NCBI GenBank assembly: GCA_964035575.1
Contig: OZ037893.1
Span: forward strand, 1,178,001 to 1,242,000
From: Rhynchopus sp. YZ270_cl-10
Lineage: Eukaryota; Euglenozoa; Diplonemea; Diplonemida; Diplonemidae
DNA: 64,000 nt
Direction of reading: 5' to 3'
Shown: positions 54,273 through 64,000 of the stretch, piece after piece
How the letters are laid out: every line of letters starts with the position of its first letter
Position numbering within the stretch: position 1 is the stretch's first letter
The notes under the pieces: model-generated
What the model was told of the DNA's origin: nothing
The model's input: only the letters and a program-made list of their open reading frames with translations
Databases searched by the model: none
Made by a program: the position numbers and the translations under genes

Positions 54273-54822
54273 CATAATAGAACGGAAAAAAAAAAAGAGA
54301 ACCCTTTGCTTTCGTACTCACTCTTTTTCAAGCCACCCTTGACGTCTGCCACGTGTATCAAGCAGTTTCAGGAGCGAATCATCATCGGCACAAAATGAGA
54401 GCGAAAAATAAATGAGCAGCTCGCGCTTTGGCAGAATTGTTATCCCAATCCCGATGTACACCCGACGTTATATAATGTGTTAACCACTGGAATATCTCTT
54501 CCCTGGCCAGCCGGAAAAATAACAAGTAGTTTTTTTCTTACGGCAATACTACTTATGGACGGTGCTAATATAGCTGGCCTTATGTCGAACTCCATCAGCA
54601 ATCGGAAAACCTAAAGACCCAGAGGGCCAGACCAATAAATTGGGGTGCCGTCTCTCCCCATCATTGGATAAGTAAAGCGACGATAACGAGCCATAGTTAA
54701 ATCCTTCTATTTTCTCTCCACATTCACCACATTCACCACAGCCCCCTCCCCCTAACCCCCTTTAACACCCTTTTCTTCCCCATTCAATTGCTCCGTCAAG
54801 ACTATTTGTTACCCCCTTCAGT

Positions 54823-57800
54823 ATGAGGGGGGTTTTCGGGTTGTGTTTTGTGGTTTGCGCGCTTGCGGTGGAGACGACCCCTACGTACCATGGAAAGCTT
54901 GCCGAGCCGACTAAGCTGCATGCAGAGAGCGTTGTGGAGATGACGTCTGAGAACGATGCCTTTGGGTGGGGCGACGAGGCCCTGGGCCGTCCCGACTGGA
55001 CCGTAGGGACGGAGAGTGGCGACCGCTGCAACTGGTACGGTGCCATAGGCGAGATCTCTCGCAATGCGTGGTTCCCGAACCCCCTTGCGCTGGGTGACCA
55101 GCGCATCGTGCTCGAACTCAAAGAACCCCTCTGGGACGTATCCCAGGTGGTCGTCCACGACGAAGGCGCCAAAGGCTGGATCAAATCGGTGACGTTAGGC
55201 CTCAACAGGCCAGACCCCTCCCCCGGCCCGCCGTACAAACCTGCCTCCTGTTATGAAGACGGCCCACAAACATGGGAGTGTGCAGAGAAGTATAATATCT
55301 ACAGTCGAGAAGAAGTCGACCCATTTGCTGGTGATATGTCCGAGAGGCACAACCCAGCGACAACGGTAGGGGACCTGCCGTACCCGCCAGGCATGGACTA
55401 CAGAGGTGGCGTCAACGTGACGCGCGACGGAGCGGTTTGCCAGAAGTGGAGCACAACGTTCCCTGCGAGCCACCCATACCTGGCAACGTCTGTTGATGGG
55501 CTGACGGCGCTTGAGGGGGAGGAGGCGCAAGTGAGCCAAGGTGTGGCAGATCATAACTACTGCAGAAATTTGGACGGAGACCCAGAGGGGCCGTGGTGCC
55601 TGACTGGAGTCTGTGAGGAGTTTGCTTGGAAGGACTTCCCGAGTGATGAGTACGTTGTGGTGAGCACGGACCCAAAGCTGCTGGACTCACCCTGCAAGCA
55701 GTACTGCGAGGTGCCTGCCCCGGAGTGCAAAGAAGACCCGCTCATCGTCGGTGTGCAGCCCCTTGGTGCGCCTGCGCGCTGGTTGGAGGTCGTCTTTGCC
55801 TGGGGCGGGAACACTTACACCGCGCTCGACGCTGTGGTTGTGCACGGCACCCCCCTCCTCGGATGCACACGGAACAGCACACACGGACACTGGCAGGAAC
55901 CTGGCTGTGCAACATGCGAGGCAACACACCTCCAGGTCCTGAAGGGGCCACACTGCAACCGCATATCGTGCAACCCAAGCATCCCGTGTATGTACGGATC
56001 CTGTGTGGCCGAGGTGGTCGACGACGTTGCCACTGGTGCCGAGCTGTGCACCTGCCTGCTAGGGTACTACGGAGCGACATGCGAGCTGCAGTGTCCTATC
56101 ACGTCTGCAGTGGAGGTGGACCCTGAGAGCGGGATCGCGCTGCGTCCTGATTTGATAGATGCGCAGGTGATCTGCCATGGGCACGGACATTGCAGTGACG
56201 GTGTGCTTGGGAGTGGTCTGTGTGAATGCAACAAGGGGTATGCCGGAGTGGAGTGTGGTGTGCAGTGTCCAAACTTGGTTGTGTTCTCGGATGGGTCTTT
56301 GGAGGTGTGTTCTGGGCATGGTGTGTGCTCGCAGGGTGCGGAGGGGGACGGGACGTGTGAGTGTGGTGCTGGGTACTTTGGGGCTGCATGCGACCGTGCG
56401 CTGTGCAACGGCGAGAAGTGCTACTACGGAGAGTGCCGCCACCTTGCGAGCAACGTCCTCTGCGAGGCGGGTGACCTCTCAGGCGCGTGCTTCTGCTTCT
56501 GCTACGGACAGGAGGTCTTCCTGGACGGCTCCCGCGGGAACTTCGATGGCGTCATGTGTGACCAATGCCAAAACAGCTGGACCGACGGCAAGAAAGGCCC
56601 CTGCATGGAACGCAAGCGCACCAACAAACCCTTCAAAGGCAGCATCTCTGCGGCAGCCGTCATCGGCCCTCTCGCCTTCGATATGTGCAGTGAGGTGGAC
56701 ATCTCGTTGGAGATCATCTCCTCCACCACAGACGCAGGGTCGCTAGACCTTATCGCCGGTGACCCTGCAGCCATCCACGAAATCACGCAACGCCAAGCAG
56801 GGTGCAAGATCACTGTCTCGAACCTCGTGAAGAAGGCGTCCTGCAACACCTTCATGCCCACCGTGAGCAGACAGCTGACCGACACCTTCCAGATCGACCT
56901 GATCCCCTCCGAGGGTGTTGAGTATTCGTTGGAGGTGAGCTATGAGGAGAGCTGCCCGAAGAAGTGTGGTGTGCATGGGGTGTGCTCTTCGCTGCCGGCT
57001 AGTACGCAGGCGCCGACGGGCGCACCGGTGGCGCAGAGAGAGGCGAGCGTCCTTGGTGCACCGTACACATCGCCACCAGCACCAGCAGCAGCAGCAGTAA
57101 CAACACCACCATCACGACCACGCCCAGAGGCAAGGTTCCCTGCACCTTCGTGCGAGGATGTGTACGTCGATGTGGGTGCTGGTGAGACAGACCGCCTGCG
57201 CAACCTTCTGACCGAAGCTGAGGCAGGTGGCACTGTGCACCGCATGTTCGCAGCGATCGCAGGCAAGTGGCGCACCAGACGTCTCTGTGTCGCAGTGCTG
57301 CGTGCAGACGACAGCACATCGCCTGCAGACGACACAGAGGCGCTGCTTGACTTCTACCGCAACCTCGGTGTGAGTGTGGAGCACATCCCGCACAGCTCTG
57401 CCCTCGACACGCAGCTCATTGTGCGCAGTGCGGGCGCCTTCTCCACTGCACACCCAGAGGCAAATGTAGTCGTCGCCGTCGCACTCTCCGCAGAGACGCA
57501 CCCCTCTGTCACGTCCGCACTGCAGTACCTCAGGGCATGTGGTCAGCACCGCTTCGCTTCTGTAGGTGTGGCTGGCGAGACGAACGGTGAACCTGCGCGA
57601 GTCTGCAATGAAGACTGGTACTCCTTTGCGGCCGCGGACTTCACTTCAACTGTGCTGCCCGCACTGCCGGCCTTACCCGGAGCTGCGCTGCGCTGTGCCA
57701 CCCTCGAAAGTGCGAGCCACCTGCTCATGGGTGCGCGTGGCACCCATCTTGTTGTGCGTGCAAACGTGACTGCGACGGTGCGGCAGGGAGTGTTGGGCCA

Positions 57801-60800
57801 CTCTGCAACATTGGGCCTGCCCGACGGTAGCTACCTCTGTGTGGTGGCGGGCGGCGTGAAGCTGAGCCGCACCGCCTGCAGCCATGCGATGACCGCAACG
57901 GGACGTCTGGAGGGCACGCACGCACACCTGCGCAGCGAGGATGTGTACCTGCGTGCAAGCAGCTGCGAGCGTTACGCCAAGCAGGACCCACACGACGTGT
58001 ATGTTTCCCTACGCAGCGATGCACTGGGTACCACTGTCGTGCACCGTACCAGAGCTGGGCGCTATGTGACACGCGGTGTGTCGCGTGTCTCCGAGGACCA
58101 GGTGCAAGTGGTCGTGGTCTCCTCTGCACCGGAGGATGCGTCTGCGAACTCACTGCGTAAGTTTTGTGCACTTGCAGCGAGTGTTGCCTCAGGTGCGCAG
58201 CGTGGTGGATACCTCTGGGTAGTGGAGGTTACCTCCCGCCCCAGTGACGAGGCGCTGGCCATCCTGCACAACAACAGCGTGCCCTTCATGCTGGTTGTGG
58301 GCGATGCTGTGGACTACCTCAAGCAGATGCAGGTGGCGGCCTCCGTCTTCGTCACCACACCAGGTGCGATGTACAGCCCGAACCTCTGGGACGCTGTCAG
58401 TGCAGCAAAGCACACCGGGTCTGCACGCCTAGCAACAAGTGCACCCATTCACGCTGACGACGTTGTGCTGCGTGGGGCAGAGCTGCAAGGCCTCAAGCAG
58501 AACTGGACATCCTACCTCGGACGTCTCCCCTCCTCTCTCGGCTGTTACAAAGTCAACGGCACCTGCGCGCACCCGGTGGTGGACAGGGATGCCTGGATAA
58601 GTTTTGCCTGCAAGCATGTACCCTGCCTCCCACAGCCTATCCGCAACACGACAAGTGCGTGCTTTGCACTAGAGTCTGTGTCAGAGAGGGCACTGCTTCA
58701 CTCGGAGAAGAGCCCGTTGTTACTTCAGGTACAGAACCGCGGGCACGGTGCTACTTCTCACGTGGCGCTCAAGTTGTGTAACACAAACGTCTATCTGTCG
58801 GTCTGTGGGAACAGCTTGTGCCTTACTCACACTGCAACAGACTTTTGGAAGGAGCACGATGGCGACAGCGCCAAGTTCAGGTTGTACCCTGCATCTCGTC
58901 CTGGGTTGTTCGTACGTGCCAGTGACCGCCTGCTTGGCCTCGGCCAGGAAGCAGCGTACTCTCTCCAATTCGTCGCAATTCCATGTACACTCTTCCCCAT
59001 CTGGCCACAACGCCTTCACCTACACATCCCTAACGTGGTTGTCCAAGCACAGTCCCGTTACGCCGAAGCCAACCAAGCGGTCGCCTCCGTGACCCATACT
59101 CTCACCGCCTCCCTCTACAACTCAGACAACTTCGAAGGCTGCTTTGATGATCCCAGCCCAGAGACTTCATGGGGCCAGTCGTGGGCTCTTGCTTACAACC
59201 CTGAGATGACGTACCAGCTTTGCCGTTCAGCATGCCTGGGCAACCTGTACTATGGGTTGCATGCAGGAGGGCACTGCATCTGTGGAAATACACTCCCAAG
59301 TTCTTCAATAGTACCTGGTGCGTGCACCACGCCGTGCACAGGAGATCCGTCGAGCACGTGTGGAACTGGGTACTACACACAGGCGTACAGAATATCTTGT
59401 GTGGGCCAGGCTGACAACACTGTGTGCACTGACGGTGATGCAGCCACAACAAACGACAGATGCATCTCTTCTGTGTGTGTGGGTGACTATTTTGTGGGTT
59501 GTTTCGACGACCCAAGCCCAGAGACTTCATGGGGCCAGTCGTGGGCTCTTGCTAACAACCCTGAGATGACGTACCAGCTTTGCCGTTCAGCATGCCTGGG
59601 CAACCTGTACTATGGGTTGCATGCAGGAGGGTACTGCATCTGTGGAAATGCACTCCCAAGTTCTTCGATAGTGCCTGGTGCGTGCACCACGCCGTGCACA
59701 GGGGATCCAGCGAGCACGTGTGGGACTGGGTACTACACACAGGCGTACAGGATGTCTTGCGCTGGTCAGGCCGACAACACTGTGTGCGACGACAACGATT
59801 CTATGACCTCAAACGACAGATGCATTGCTTCTGTGTGCGTGGGTGACTACCTCGAAGGGTGCTTTGATGACTCCAATCCCGAAGTTACGTGGGGACAGTC
59901 TTTCGCTCTTGACACAACTGAGTTGACGCCGATAATGTGTCGCACTGCGTGTGCAGGAAGTGCGTACTACGGCCTGCACCAAGGGACACGCTGCATCTGT
60001 GGTAATTCTGCACCTTCGTTGGCTGTTATCGACCCTACGTTGTGTTCTCAGCCCTGTGCAGGTGATGCCTCACGGACGTGTGGTGAGAACCAGCGCACAG
60101 AGGCGTACAGGATGTCTTGTGCTGGACGTGTCGAGAGGGCTGTTTGCGATGACAAGGATCCGATCACAACCCACAGCAGATGTATTGCTGGTGCGTGTGT
60201 TGGGTTCAGCCCCACAATAACAAAGACTATGACCAGCACTGTTTCCGCTTCTGTCTACTTATCCGACGCTTTTGAAGGCTGTTTTGATGATCCCAGCCCA
60301 GAGACTTCATGGGGCCAGTCGTGGGCTCTCGCTAACAACCCTGAGATGACGTACCAGCTTTGCCGTTCAGCATGCCTGGGCAACCTGTACTATGGGTTGC
60401 ATGCAGGAGGGCACTGCATCTGTGGAAATACACTCCCAAGTTCTTCAATAGTACCTGGTGCGTGCACCACGCCGTGCACAGGAGATCCGTCGAGCACGTG
60501 TGGAACTGGGTACTACACACAGGCGTACAGGATATCTTGTGTGGGCCAGGCTGACAACACTGTGTGCACTGACGGTGATGCAGCCACAACAAACGACAGA
60601 TGCATCTCTTCCGTGTGTGTGGGTGACTATTTTGTGGGTTGTTTCGACGACCCAAGCCCAGAGACTTCATGGGGGCAGACATTTGCACTTGACTCGACTT
60701 CAATGACACCGATGCTGTGTCGTGCTGCTTGTGCGGGAAGTACGTACTACGGTCTGCACGAAGGAACTCGCTGTATCTGTGGCACTGCGTTGCCAGGCCT

Positions 60801-63800
60801 GTCCACTCAGCCTGACACTTGCACCAACCTTTGTCCTGGTGACGCTTCTCTGACATGCGGTGCGATGTGGCGTACACAGGCGTACAGGATGTCTTGCGCT
60901 GGTCAGGCCGACAACACTGTGTGCGACGACAACGATTCTATGACCTCAAACGACAGATGCATTGCTTCTGTGTGCGTGGGTGACTACCTCGAAGGGTGCT
61001 TTGATGACTCCAATCCCGAAGTTACGTGGGGACAGTCTTTCGCTCTTGACACAACTGAGTTGACGCCGATAATGTGTCGCACTGCGTGTGCAGGAAGTGC
61101 GTACTACGGCCTGCACCAAGGGACACGCTGCATCTGTGGTAATTCTGCACCTTCGTTGGCTGTTATCGACCCTACGTTGTGTTCTCAGCCCTGTGCAGGT
61201 GATGCCTCACGGACGTGTGGTGAGAACCAGCGCACAGAGGCGTACAGGATGTCTTGTGCTGGACGTGTCGAGAGGGCTGTTTGCGATGACAAGGATCCGA
61301 TCACAACCCACAGCAGATGTATTGCTGGTGCGTGTGTTGGGTTCAGCCCCACAATAACAAAGACTATGACCAGCACTGTTTCCGCTTCTGTCTACTTATC
61401 CGACGCTTTTGAAGGCTGTTTTGATGATCCCAGCCCAGAGACTTCATGGGGCCAGTCGTGGGCTCTCGCTAACAACCCTGAGATGACGTACCAGCTTTGC
61501 CGTTCAGCATGCCTGGGCAACCTGTACTATGGGTTGCATGCAGGAGGGCACTGCATCTGTGGAAATACACTCCCAAGTTCTTCAATAGTACCTGGTGCGT
61601 GCACCACGCCGTGCACAGGAGATCCGTCGAGCACGTGTGGAACTGGGTACTACACACAGGCGTACAGAATATCTTGTGTGGGCCAGGCTGACAACACTGT
61701 GTGCACTGACGGTGATGCAGCCACAACAAACGACAGATGCATCTCTTCTGTGTGTGTGGGTGACTATTTTGTGGGTTGTTTCGACGACCCAAGCCCAGAG
61801 ACTTCATGGGGCCAGTCGTGGGCTCTTGCTAACAACCCTGAGATGACGTACCAGCTTTGCCGTTCAGCATGCCTGGGCAACCTGTACTATGGGTTGCATG
61901 CAGGAGGGTACTGCATCTGTGGAAATGCACTCCCAAGTTCTTCGATAGTGCCTGGTGCGTGCACCACGCCGTGCACAGGGGATCCAGCGAGCACGTGTGG
62001 GACTGGGTACTACACACAGGCGTACAGGATGTCTTGCGCTGGTCAGGCCGACAACACTGTGTGCGACGACAACGATTCTATGACCTCAAACGACAGATGC
62101 ATTGCTTCTGTGTGCGTGGGTGACTACCTCGAAGGGTGCTTTGATGACTCCAATCCCGAAGTTACGTGGGGACAGTCTTTCGCTCTTGACACAACTGAGT
62201 TGACGCCGATAATGTGTCGCACTGCGTGTGCAGGAAGTGCGTACTACGGCCTGCACCAAGGGACACGCTGCATCTGTGGTAATTCTGCACCTTCGTTGGC
62301 TGTTATCGACCCTACGTTGTGTTCTCAGCCCTGTGCAGGTGATGCCTCACGGACGTGTGGTGAGAACCAGCGCACAGAGGCGTACAGGATGTCTTGTGCT
62401 GGACGTGTCGAGAGGGCTGTTTGCGATGACAAGGATCCGATCACAACCCACAGCAGATGTATTGCTGGTGCGTGTGTTGGGTTCAGCCCCACAATAACAA
62501 AGACTATGACCAGCACTGTTTCCGCTTCTGTCTACTTATCCGACGCTTTTGAAGGCTGTTTTGATGATCCCAGCCCAGAGACTTCATGGGGCCAGTCGTG
62601 GGCTCTCGCTAACAACCCTGAGATGACGTACCAGCTTTGCCGTTCAGCATGCCTGGGCAACCTGTACTATGGGTTGCATGCAGGAGGGCACTGCATCTGT
62701 GGAAATACACTCCCAAGTTCTTCAATAGTACCTGGTGCGTGCACCACGCCGTGCACAGGAGATCCGTCGAGCACGTGTGGAACTGGGTACTACACACAGG
62801 CGTACAGGATATCTTGTGTGGGCCAGGCTGACAACACTGTGTGCACTGACGGTGATGCAGCCACAACAAACGACAGATGCATCTCTTCCGTGTGTGTGGG
62901 TGACTATTTTGTGGGTTGTTTCGACGACCCAAGCCCAGAGACTTCATGGGGGCAGACATTTGCACTTGACTCGACTTCAATGACACCGATGCTGTGTCGT
63001 GCTGCTTGTGCGGGAAGTACGTACTACGGTCTGCACGAAGGAACTCGCTGTATCTGTGGCACTGCGTTGCCAGGCCTGTCCACTCAGCCTGACACTTGCA
63101 CCAACCTTTGTCCTGGTGACGCTTCTCTGACATGCGGTGCGATGTGGCGTACACAGGCGTACAGGATGTCTTGCGCTGGTCAGGCCGACAACACTGTGTG
63201 CGACGACAACGATTCTATGACCTCAAACGACAGATGCATTGCTTCTGTGTGCGTGGGTGACTACCTCGAAGGGTGCTTTGATGACTCCAATCCCGAAGTT
63301 ACGTGGGGACAGTCTTTCGCTCTTGACACAACTGAGTTGACGCCGATAATGTGTCGCACTGCGTGTGCAGGAAGTGCGTACTACGGCCTGCACCAAGGGA
63401 CACGCTGCATCTGTGGTAATTCTGCACCTTCGTTGGCTGTTATCGACCCTACGTTGTGTTCTCAGCCCTGTGCAGGTGATGCCTCACGGACGTGTGGTGA
63501 GAACCAGCGCACAGAGGCGTACAGGATGTCTTGTGCTGGACGTGTCGAGAGGGCTGTTTGCGATGACAAGGATCCGATCACAACCCACAGCAGATGTATT
63601 GCTGGTGCGTGTGTTGGGTTCAGCCCCACAATAACAAAGACCATGACCAGCACTGTATCACCTGCTGATACAGTGAGCGTCACCCGTACGAGGTCAGAGG
63701 CGGATGTGTCTGAAACTGACCCAGGTGTTCCTACACGCACGTTGTCGCAACAGGTTTTTGTTGCAGCATACACAGGAACTTGGACAGTCTCTCTCTACAC

Positions 63801-64000
63801 TTCGTGGACAGGGCTCGCGGCGTGCCCCAATGGATATGCTATGACAGGTTTGTATGGCGGCCCTTGCGTCGACAGCTGGGATTGCATGCACTTTCTGGTT
63901 TGTGACAGGCCTTCGGGCTCAGTGGGGACGAGTGATTGTAGGATCACTCAGGGATTTACGCAGTCAGGATGGAGCGGGTGTGCAGGGGACCGTGTTATCA
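54823..64000 (+). CDS. Giant secreted Kringle/EGF/WSC-repeat protein (partial)
   Basis: An uninterrupted frame of at least 3,059 codons, still open at the window edge. MRGVFGLCFVVCALAVETTP is a signal peptide. In order: a beta-rich region; a Kringle-like domain (about 190-268; DYRGGVNV, HNYCRNLDGDPEGPWCLT); three EGF-like modules (about 385-530; CECNKGYAGVEC, CECGAGYFGAAC); Pro/Ala linker (about 730-780); a region with possible von Willebrand A-like strands; a beta-trefoil-like part (about 1310-1400); then twelve WSC domains (from about 1437 to 2945), each with GCFDDP...CRSACL...YYGLH...CICGN...PCTGD...TCG. WSC domains bind carbohydrate in wall-sensor and surface proteins. A Thr-rich linker and another Cys-containing domain follow (CPNGYAMTGLYGGPCVDSWD). 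No transmembrane helix is seen yet. Probable role: cell coat, adhesion or carbohydrate recognition. ATG 54823 gives the signal peptide. Confidence 0.88.
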   Translation, partial: MRGVFGLCFVVCALAVETTPTYHGKLAEPTKLHAESVVEMTSENDAFGWGDEALGRPDWTVGTESGDRCNWYGAIGEISRNAWFPNPLALGDQRIVLELKEPLWDVSQVVVHDEGAKGWIKSVTLGLNRPDPSPGPPYKPASCYEDGPQTWECAEKYNIYSREEVDPFAGDMSERHNPATTVGDLPYPPGMDYRGGVNVTRDGAVCQKWSTTFPASHPYLATSVDGLTALEGEEAQVSQGVADHNYCRNLDGDPEGPWCLTGVCEEFAWKDFPSDEYVVVSTDPKLLDSPCKQYCEVPAPECKEDPLIVGVQPLGAPARWLEVVFAWGGNTYTALDAVVVHGTPLLGCTRNSTHGHWQEPGCATCEATHLQVLKGPHCNRISCNPSIPCMYGSCVAEVVDDVATGAELCTCLLGYYGATCELQCPITSAVEVDPESGIALRPDLIDAQVICHGHGHCSDGVLGSGLCECNKGYAGVECGVQCPNLVVFSDGSLEVCSGHGVCSQGAEGDGTCECGAGYFGAACDRALCNGEKCYYGECRHLASNVLCEAGDLSGACFCFCYGQEVFLDGSRGNFDGVMCDQCQNSWTDGKKGPCMERKRTNKPFKGSISAAAVIGPLAFDMCSEVDISLEIISSTTDAGSLDLIAGDPAAIHEITQRQAGCKITVSNLVKKASCNTFMPTVSRQLTDTFQIDLIPSEGVEYSLEVSYEESCPKKCGVHGVCSSLPASTQAPTGAPVAQREASVLGAPYTSPPAPAAAAVTTPPSRPRPEARFPAPSCEDVYVDVGAGETDRLRNLLTEAEAGGTVHRMFAAIAGKWRTRRLCVAVLRADDSTSPADDTEALLDFYRNLGVSVEHIPHSSALDTQLIVRSAGAFSTAHPEANVVVAVALSAETHPSVTSALQYLRACGQHRFASVGVAGETNGEPARVCNEDWYSFAAADFTSTVLPALPALPGAALRCATLESASHLLMGARGTHLVVRANVTATVRQGVLGHSATLGLPDGSYLCVVAGGVKLSRTACSHAMTATGRLEGTHAHLRSEDVYLRASSCERYAKQDPHDVYVSLRSDALGTTVVHRTRAGRYVTRGVSRVSEDQVQVVVVSSAPEDASANSLRKFCALAASVASGAQRGGYLWVVEVTSRPSDEALAILHNNSVPFMLVVGDAVDYLKQMQVAASVFVTTPGAMYSPNLWDAVSAAKHTGSARLATSAPIHADDVVLRGAELQGLKQNWTSYLGRLPSSLGCYKVNGTCAHPVVDRDAWISFACKHVPCLPQPIRNTTSACFALESVSERALLHSEKSPLLLQVQNRGHGATSHVALKLCNTNVYLSVCGNSLCLTHTATDFWKEHDGDSAKFRLYPASRPGLFVRASDRLLGLGQEAAYSLQFVAIPCTLFPIWPQRLHLHIPNVVVQAQSRYAEANQAVASVTHTLTASLYNSDNFEGCFDDPSPETSWGQSWALAYNPEMTYQLCRSACLGNLYYGLHAGGHCICGNTLPSSSIVPGACTTPCTGDPSSTCGTGYYTQAYRISCVGQADNTVCTDGDAATTNDRCISSVCVGDYFVGCFDDPSPETSWGQSWALANNPEMTYQLCRSACLGNLYYGLHAGGYCICGNALPSSSIVPGACTTPCTGDPASTCGTGYYTQAYRMSCAGQADNTVCDDNDSMTSNDRCIASVCVGDYLEGCFDDSNPEVTWGQSFALDTTELTPIMCRTACAGSAYYGLHQGTRCICGNSAPSLAVIDPTLCSQPCAGDASRTCGENQRTEAYRMSCAGRVERAVCDDKDPITTHSRCIAGACVGFSPTITKTMTSTVSASVYLSDAFEGCFDDPSPETSWGQSWALANNPEMTYQLCRSACLGNLYYGLHAGGHCICGNTLPSSSIVPGACTTPCTGDPSSTCGTGYYTQAYRISCVGQADNTVCTDGDAATTNDRCISSVCVGDYFVGCFDDPSPETSWGQTFALDSTSMTPMLCRAACAGSTYYGLHEGTRCICGTALPGLSTQPDTCTNLCPGDASLTCGAMWRTQAYRMSCAGQADNTVCDDNDSMTSNDRCIASVCVGDYLEGCFDDSNPEVTWGQSFALDTTELTPIMCRTACAGSAYYGLHQGTRCICGNSAPSLAVIDPTLCSQPCAGDASRTCGENQRTEAYRMSCAGRVERAVCDDKDPITTHSRCIAGACVGFSPTITKTMTSTVSASVYLSDAFEGCFDDPSPETSWGQSWALANNPEMTYQLCRSACLGNLYYGLHAGGHCICGNTLPSSSIVPGACTTPCTGDPSSTCGTGYYTQAYRISCVGQADNTVCTDGDAATTNDRCISSVCVGDYFVGCFDDPSPETSWGQSWALANNPEMTYQLCRSACLGNLYYGLHAGGYCICGNALPSSSIVPGACTTPCTGDPASTCGTGYYTQAYRMSCAGQADNTVCDDNDSMTSNDRCIASVCVGDYLEGCFDDSNPEVTWGQSFALDTTELTPIMCRTACAGSAYYGLHQGTRCICGNSAPSLAVIDPTLCSQPCAGDASRTCGENQRTEAYRMSCAGRVERAVCDDKDPITTHSRCIAGACVGFSPTITKTMTSTVSASVYLSDAFEGCFDDPSPETSWGQSWALANNPEMTYQLCRSACLGNLYYGLHAGGHCICGNTLPSSSIVPGACTTPCTGDPSSTCGTGYYTQAYRISCVGQADNTVCTDGDAATTNDRCISSVCVGDYFVGCFDDPSPETSWGQTFALDSTSMTPMLCRAACAGSTYYGLHEGTRCICGTALPGLSTQPDTCTNLCPGDASLTCGAMWRTQAYRMSCAGQADNTVCDDNDSMTSNDRCIASVCVGDYLEGCFDDSNPEVTWGQSFALDTTELTPIMCRTACAGSAYYGLHQGTRCICGNSAPSLAVIDPTLCSQPCAGDASRTCGENQRTEAYRMSCAGRVERAVCDDKDPITTHSRCIAGACVGFSPTITKTMTSTVSPADTVSVTRTRSEADVSETDPGVPTRTLSQQVFVAAYTGTWTVSLYTSWTGLAACPNGYAMTGLYGGPCVDSWDCMHFLVCDRPSGSVGTSDCRITQGFTQSGWSGCAGDRVI
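59131..63684 (+). repeat. Two tandem 2,277-bp copies, six WSC units each
   Basis: The segment 59131-61407 is repeated almost base for base at 61408-63684. Each copy is itself made of two related halves (1,140 and 1,137 bp) of three WSC units; half-copies share units 1 and 3 and differ mainly in the second. Lengths are multiples of three, so the frame is kept. Confidence 0.93.

Larger units (their letters stand above)
52640..54822. other. Spacer with a TIR element, no gene
   Basis: It holds a repeat of the kind TTCGGGCGACTTTGTGT (52935-52985; also 38840-38890), a TTTGTATTTC-type hairpin (53534-53565), the TIR element 53634-54272 and a 33-bp match (54555) to 41342. The last 100 bp are C/T-rich, leading to the WSC gene. 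Confidence 0.55.

Noticed and set aside
59102-63773. Many reverse and off-frame ORFs in the WSC array
   Set aside because: Identical shadows repeated with the 2,277-bp period; only the + frame encodes WSC domains.

Overview
The window looks like nuclear DNA of a flagellated unicellular eukaryote. It holds spliceosomal introns with GT-AG borders and pyrimidine-rich 3' ends, an mRNA export receptor, an SFT2 Golgi protein, a tRNA deaminase subunit of the ADAT2 type, a SPATA4-like calponin-homology protein typical of flagella, and a secreted WSC-repeat protein. The standard genetic code fits every gene. All fifteen confidently read genes lie on the + strand over 64 kb, separated by T- and C-rich spacers. 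Such long one-way gene arrays are known from euglenozoans (kinetoplastids, diplonemids) and dinoflagellates. A diplonemid-like protist is my best guess, but it is an inference: I saw no spliced-leader gene or other marker.

Layout. 0.6-2.8 kb: ALKBH6-like dioxygenase and a PEP mutase/isocitrate lyase family lyase. 5.9-9.8 kb: a large Na+/H+ exchanger with a cyclic-nucleotide-binding-like domain. 9.9-18.8 kb: a repeat-rich region with a minisatellite, foldback and TIR elements, GC hairpin modules and a LINE scrap. 18.8-20.8 kb: an LRR protein phosphatase. 20.8-24.3 kb: a second block of nested inverted-repeat elements; one carries a small two-exon gene on the - strand. 24.3-29 kb: NXF/Mex67 mRNA exporter (one intron hosts a mobile element with a Cys-rich reverse ORF) and a Tudor-like protein. 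31.5-37 kb: PA14-phosphodiesterase, SFT2 and a PDZ protein. 37-42 kb: gene-poor repeats. 42-52.6 kb: ADAT2, a secreted Cys-rich protein, the SPATA4-like protein, a carboxylesterase and an FHA protein. 54.8 kb to the end: a giant Kringle/EGF/WSC surface protein that runs off the window.

The genes do not form one pathway. The mixture (membrane transport, RNA metabolism, signalling, secretion, flagellum) is what a polycistronic array of unrelated housekeeping genes would give.

The most notable non-genic signal is a dispersed family of short sense-oriented hairpins. They share a CACGAGAGG-type loop and a following pyrimidine tract, while their stems differ by compensating changes. I found at least twenty copies, in most intergenic spacers and in two introns. 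Also notable are two mobile-element types that carry otherwise unrecognised reverse-strand genes, and a 2,277-bp near-identical tandem duplication inside the WSC gene.
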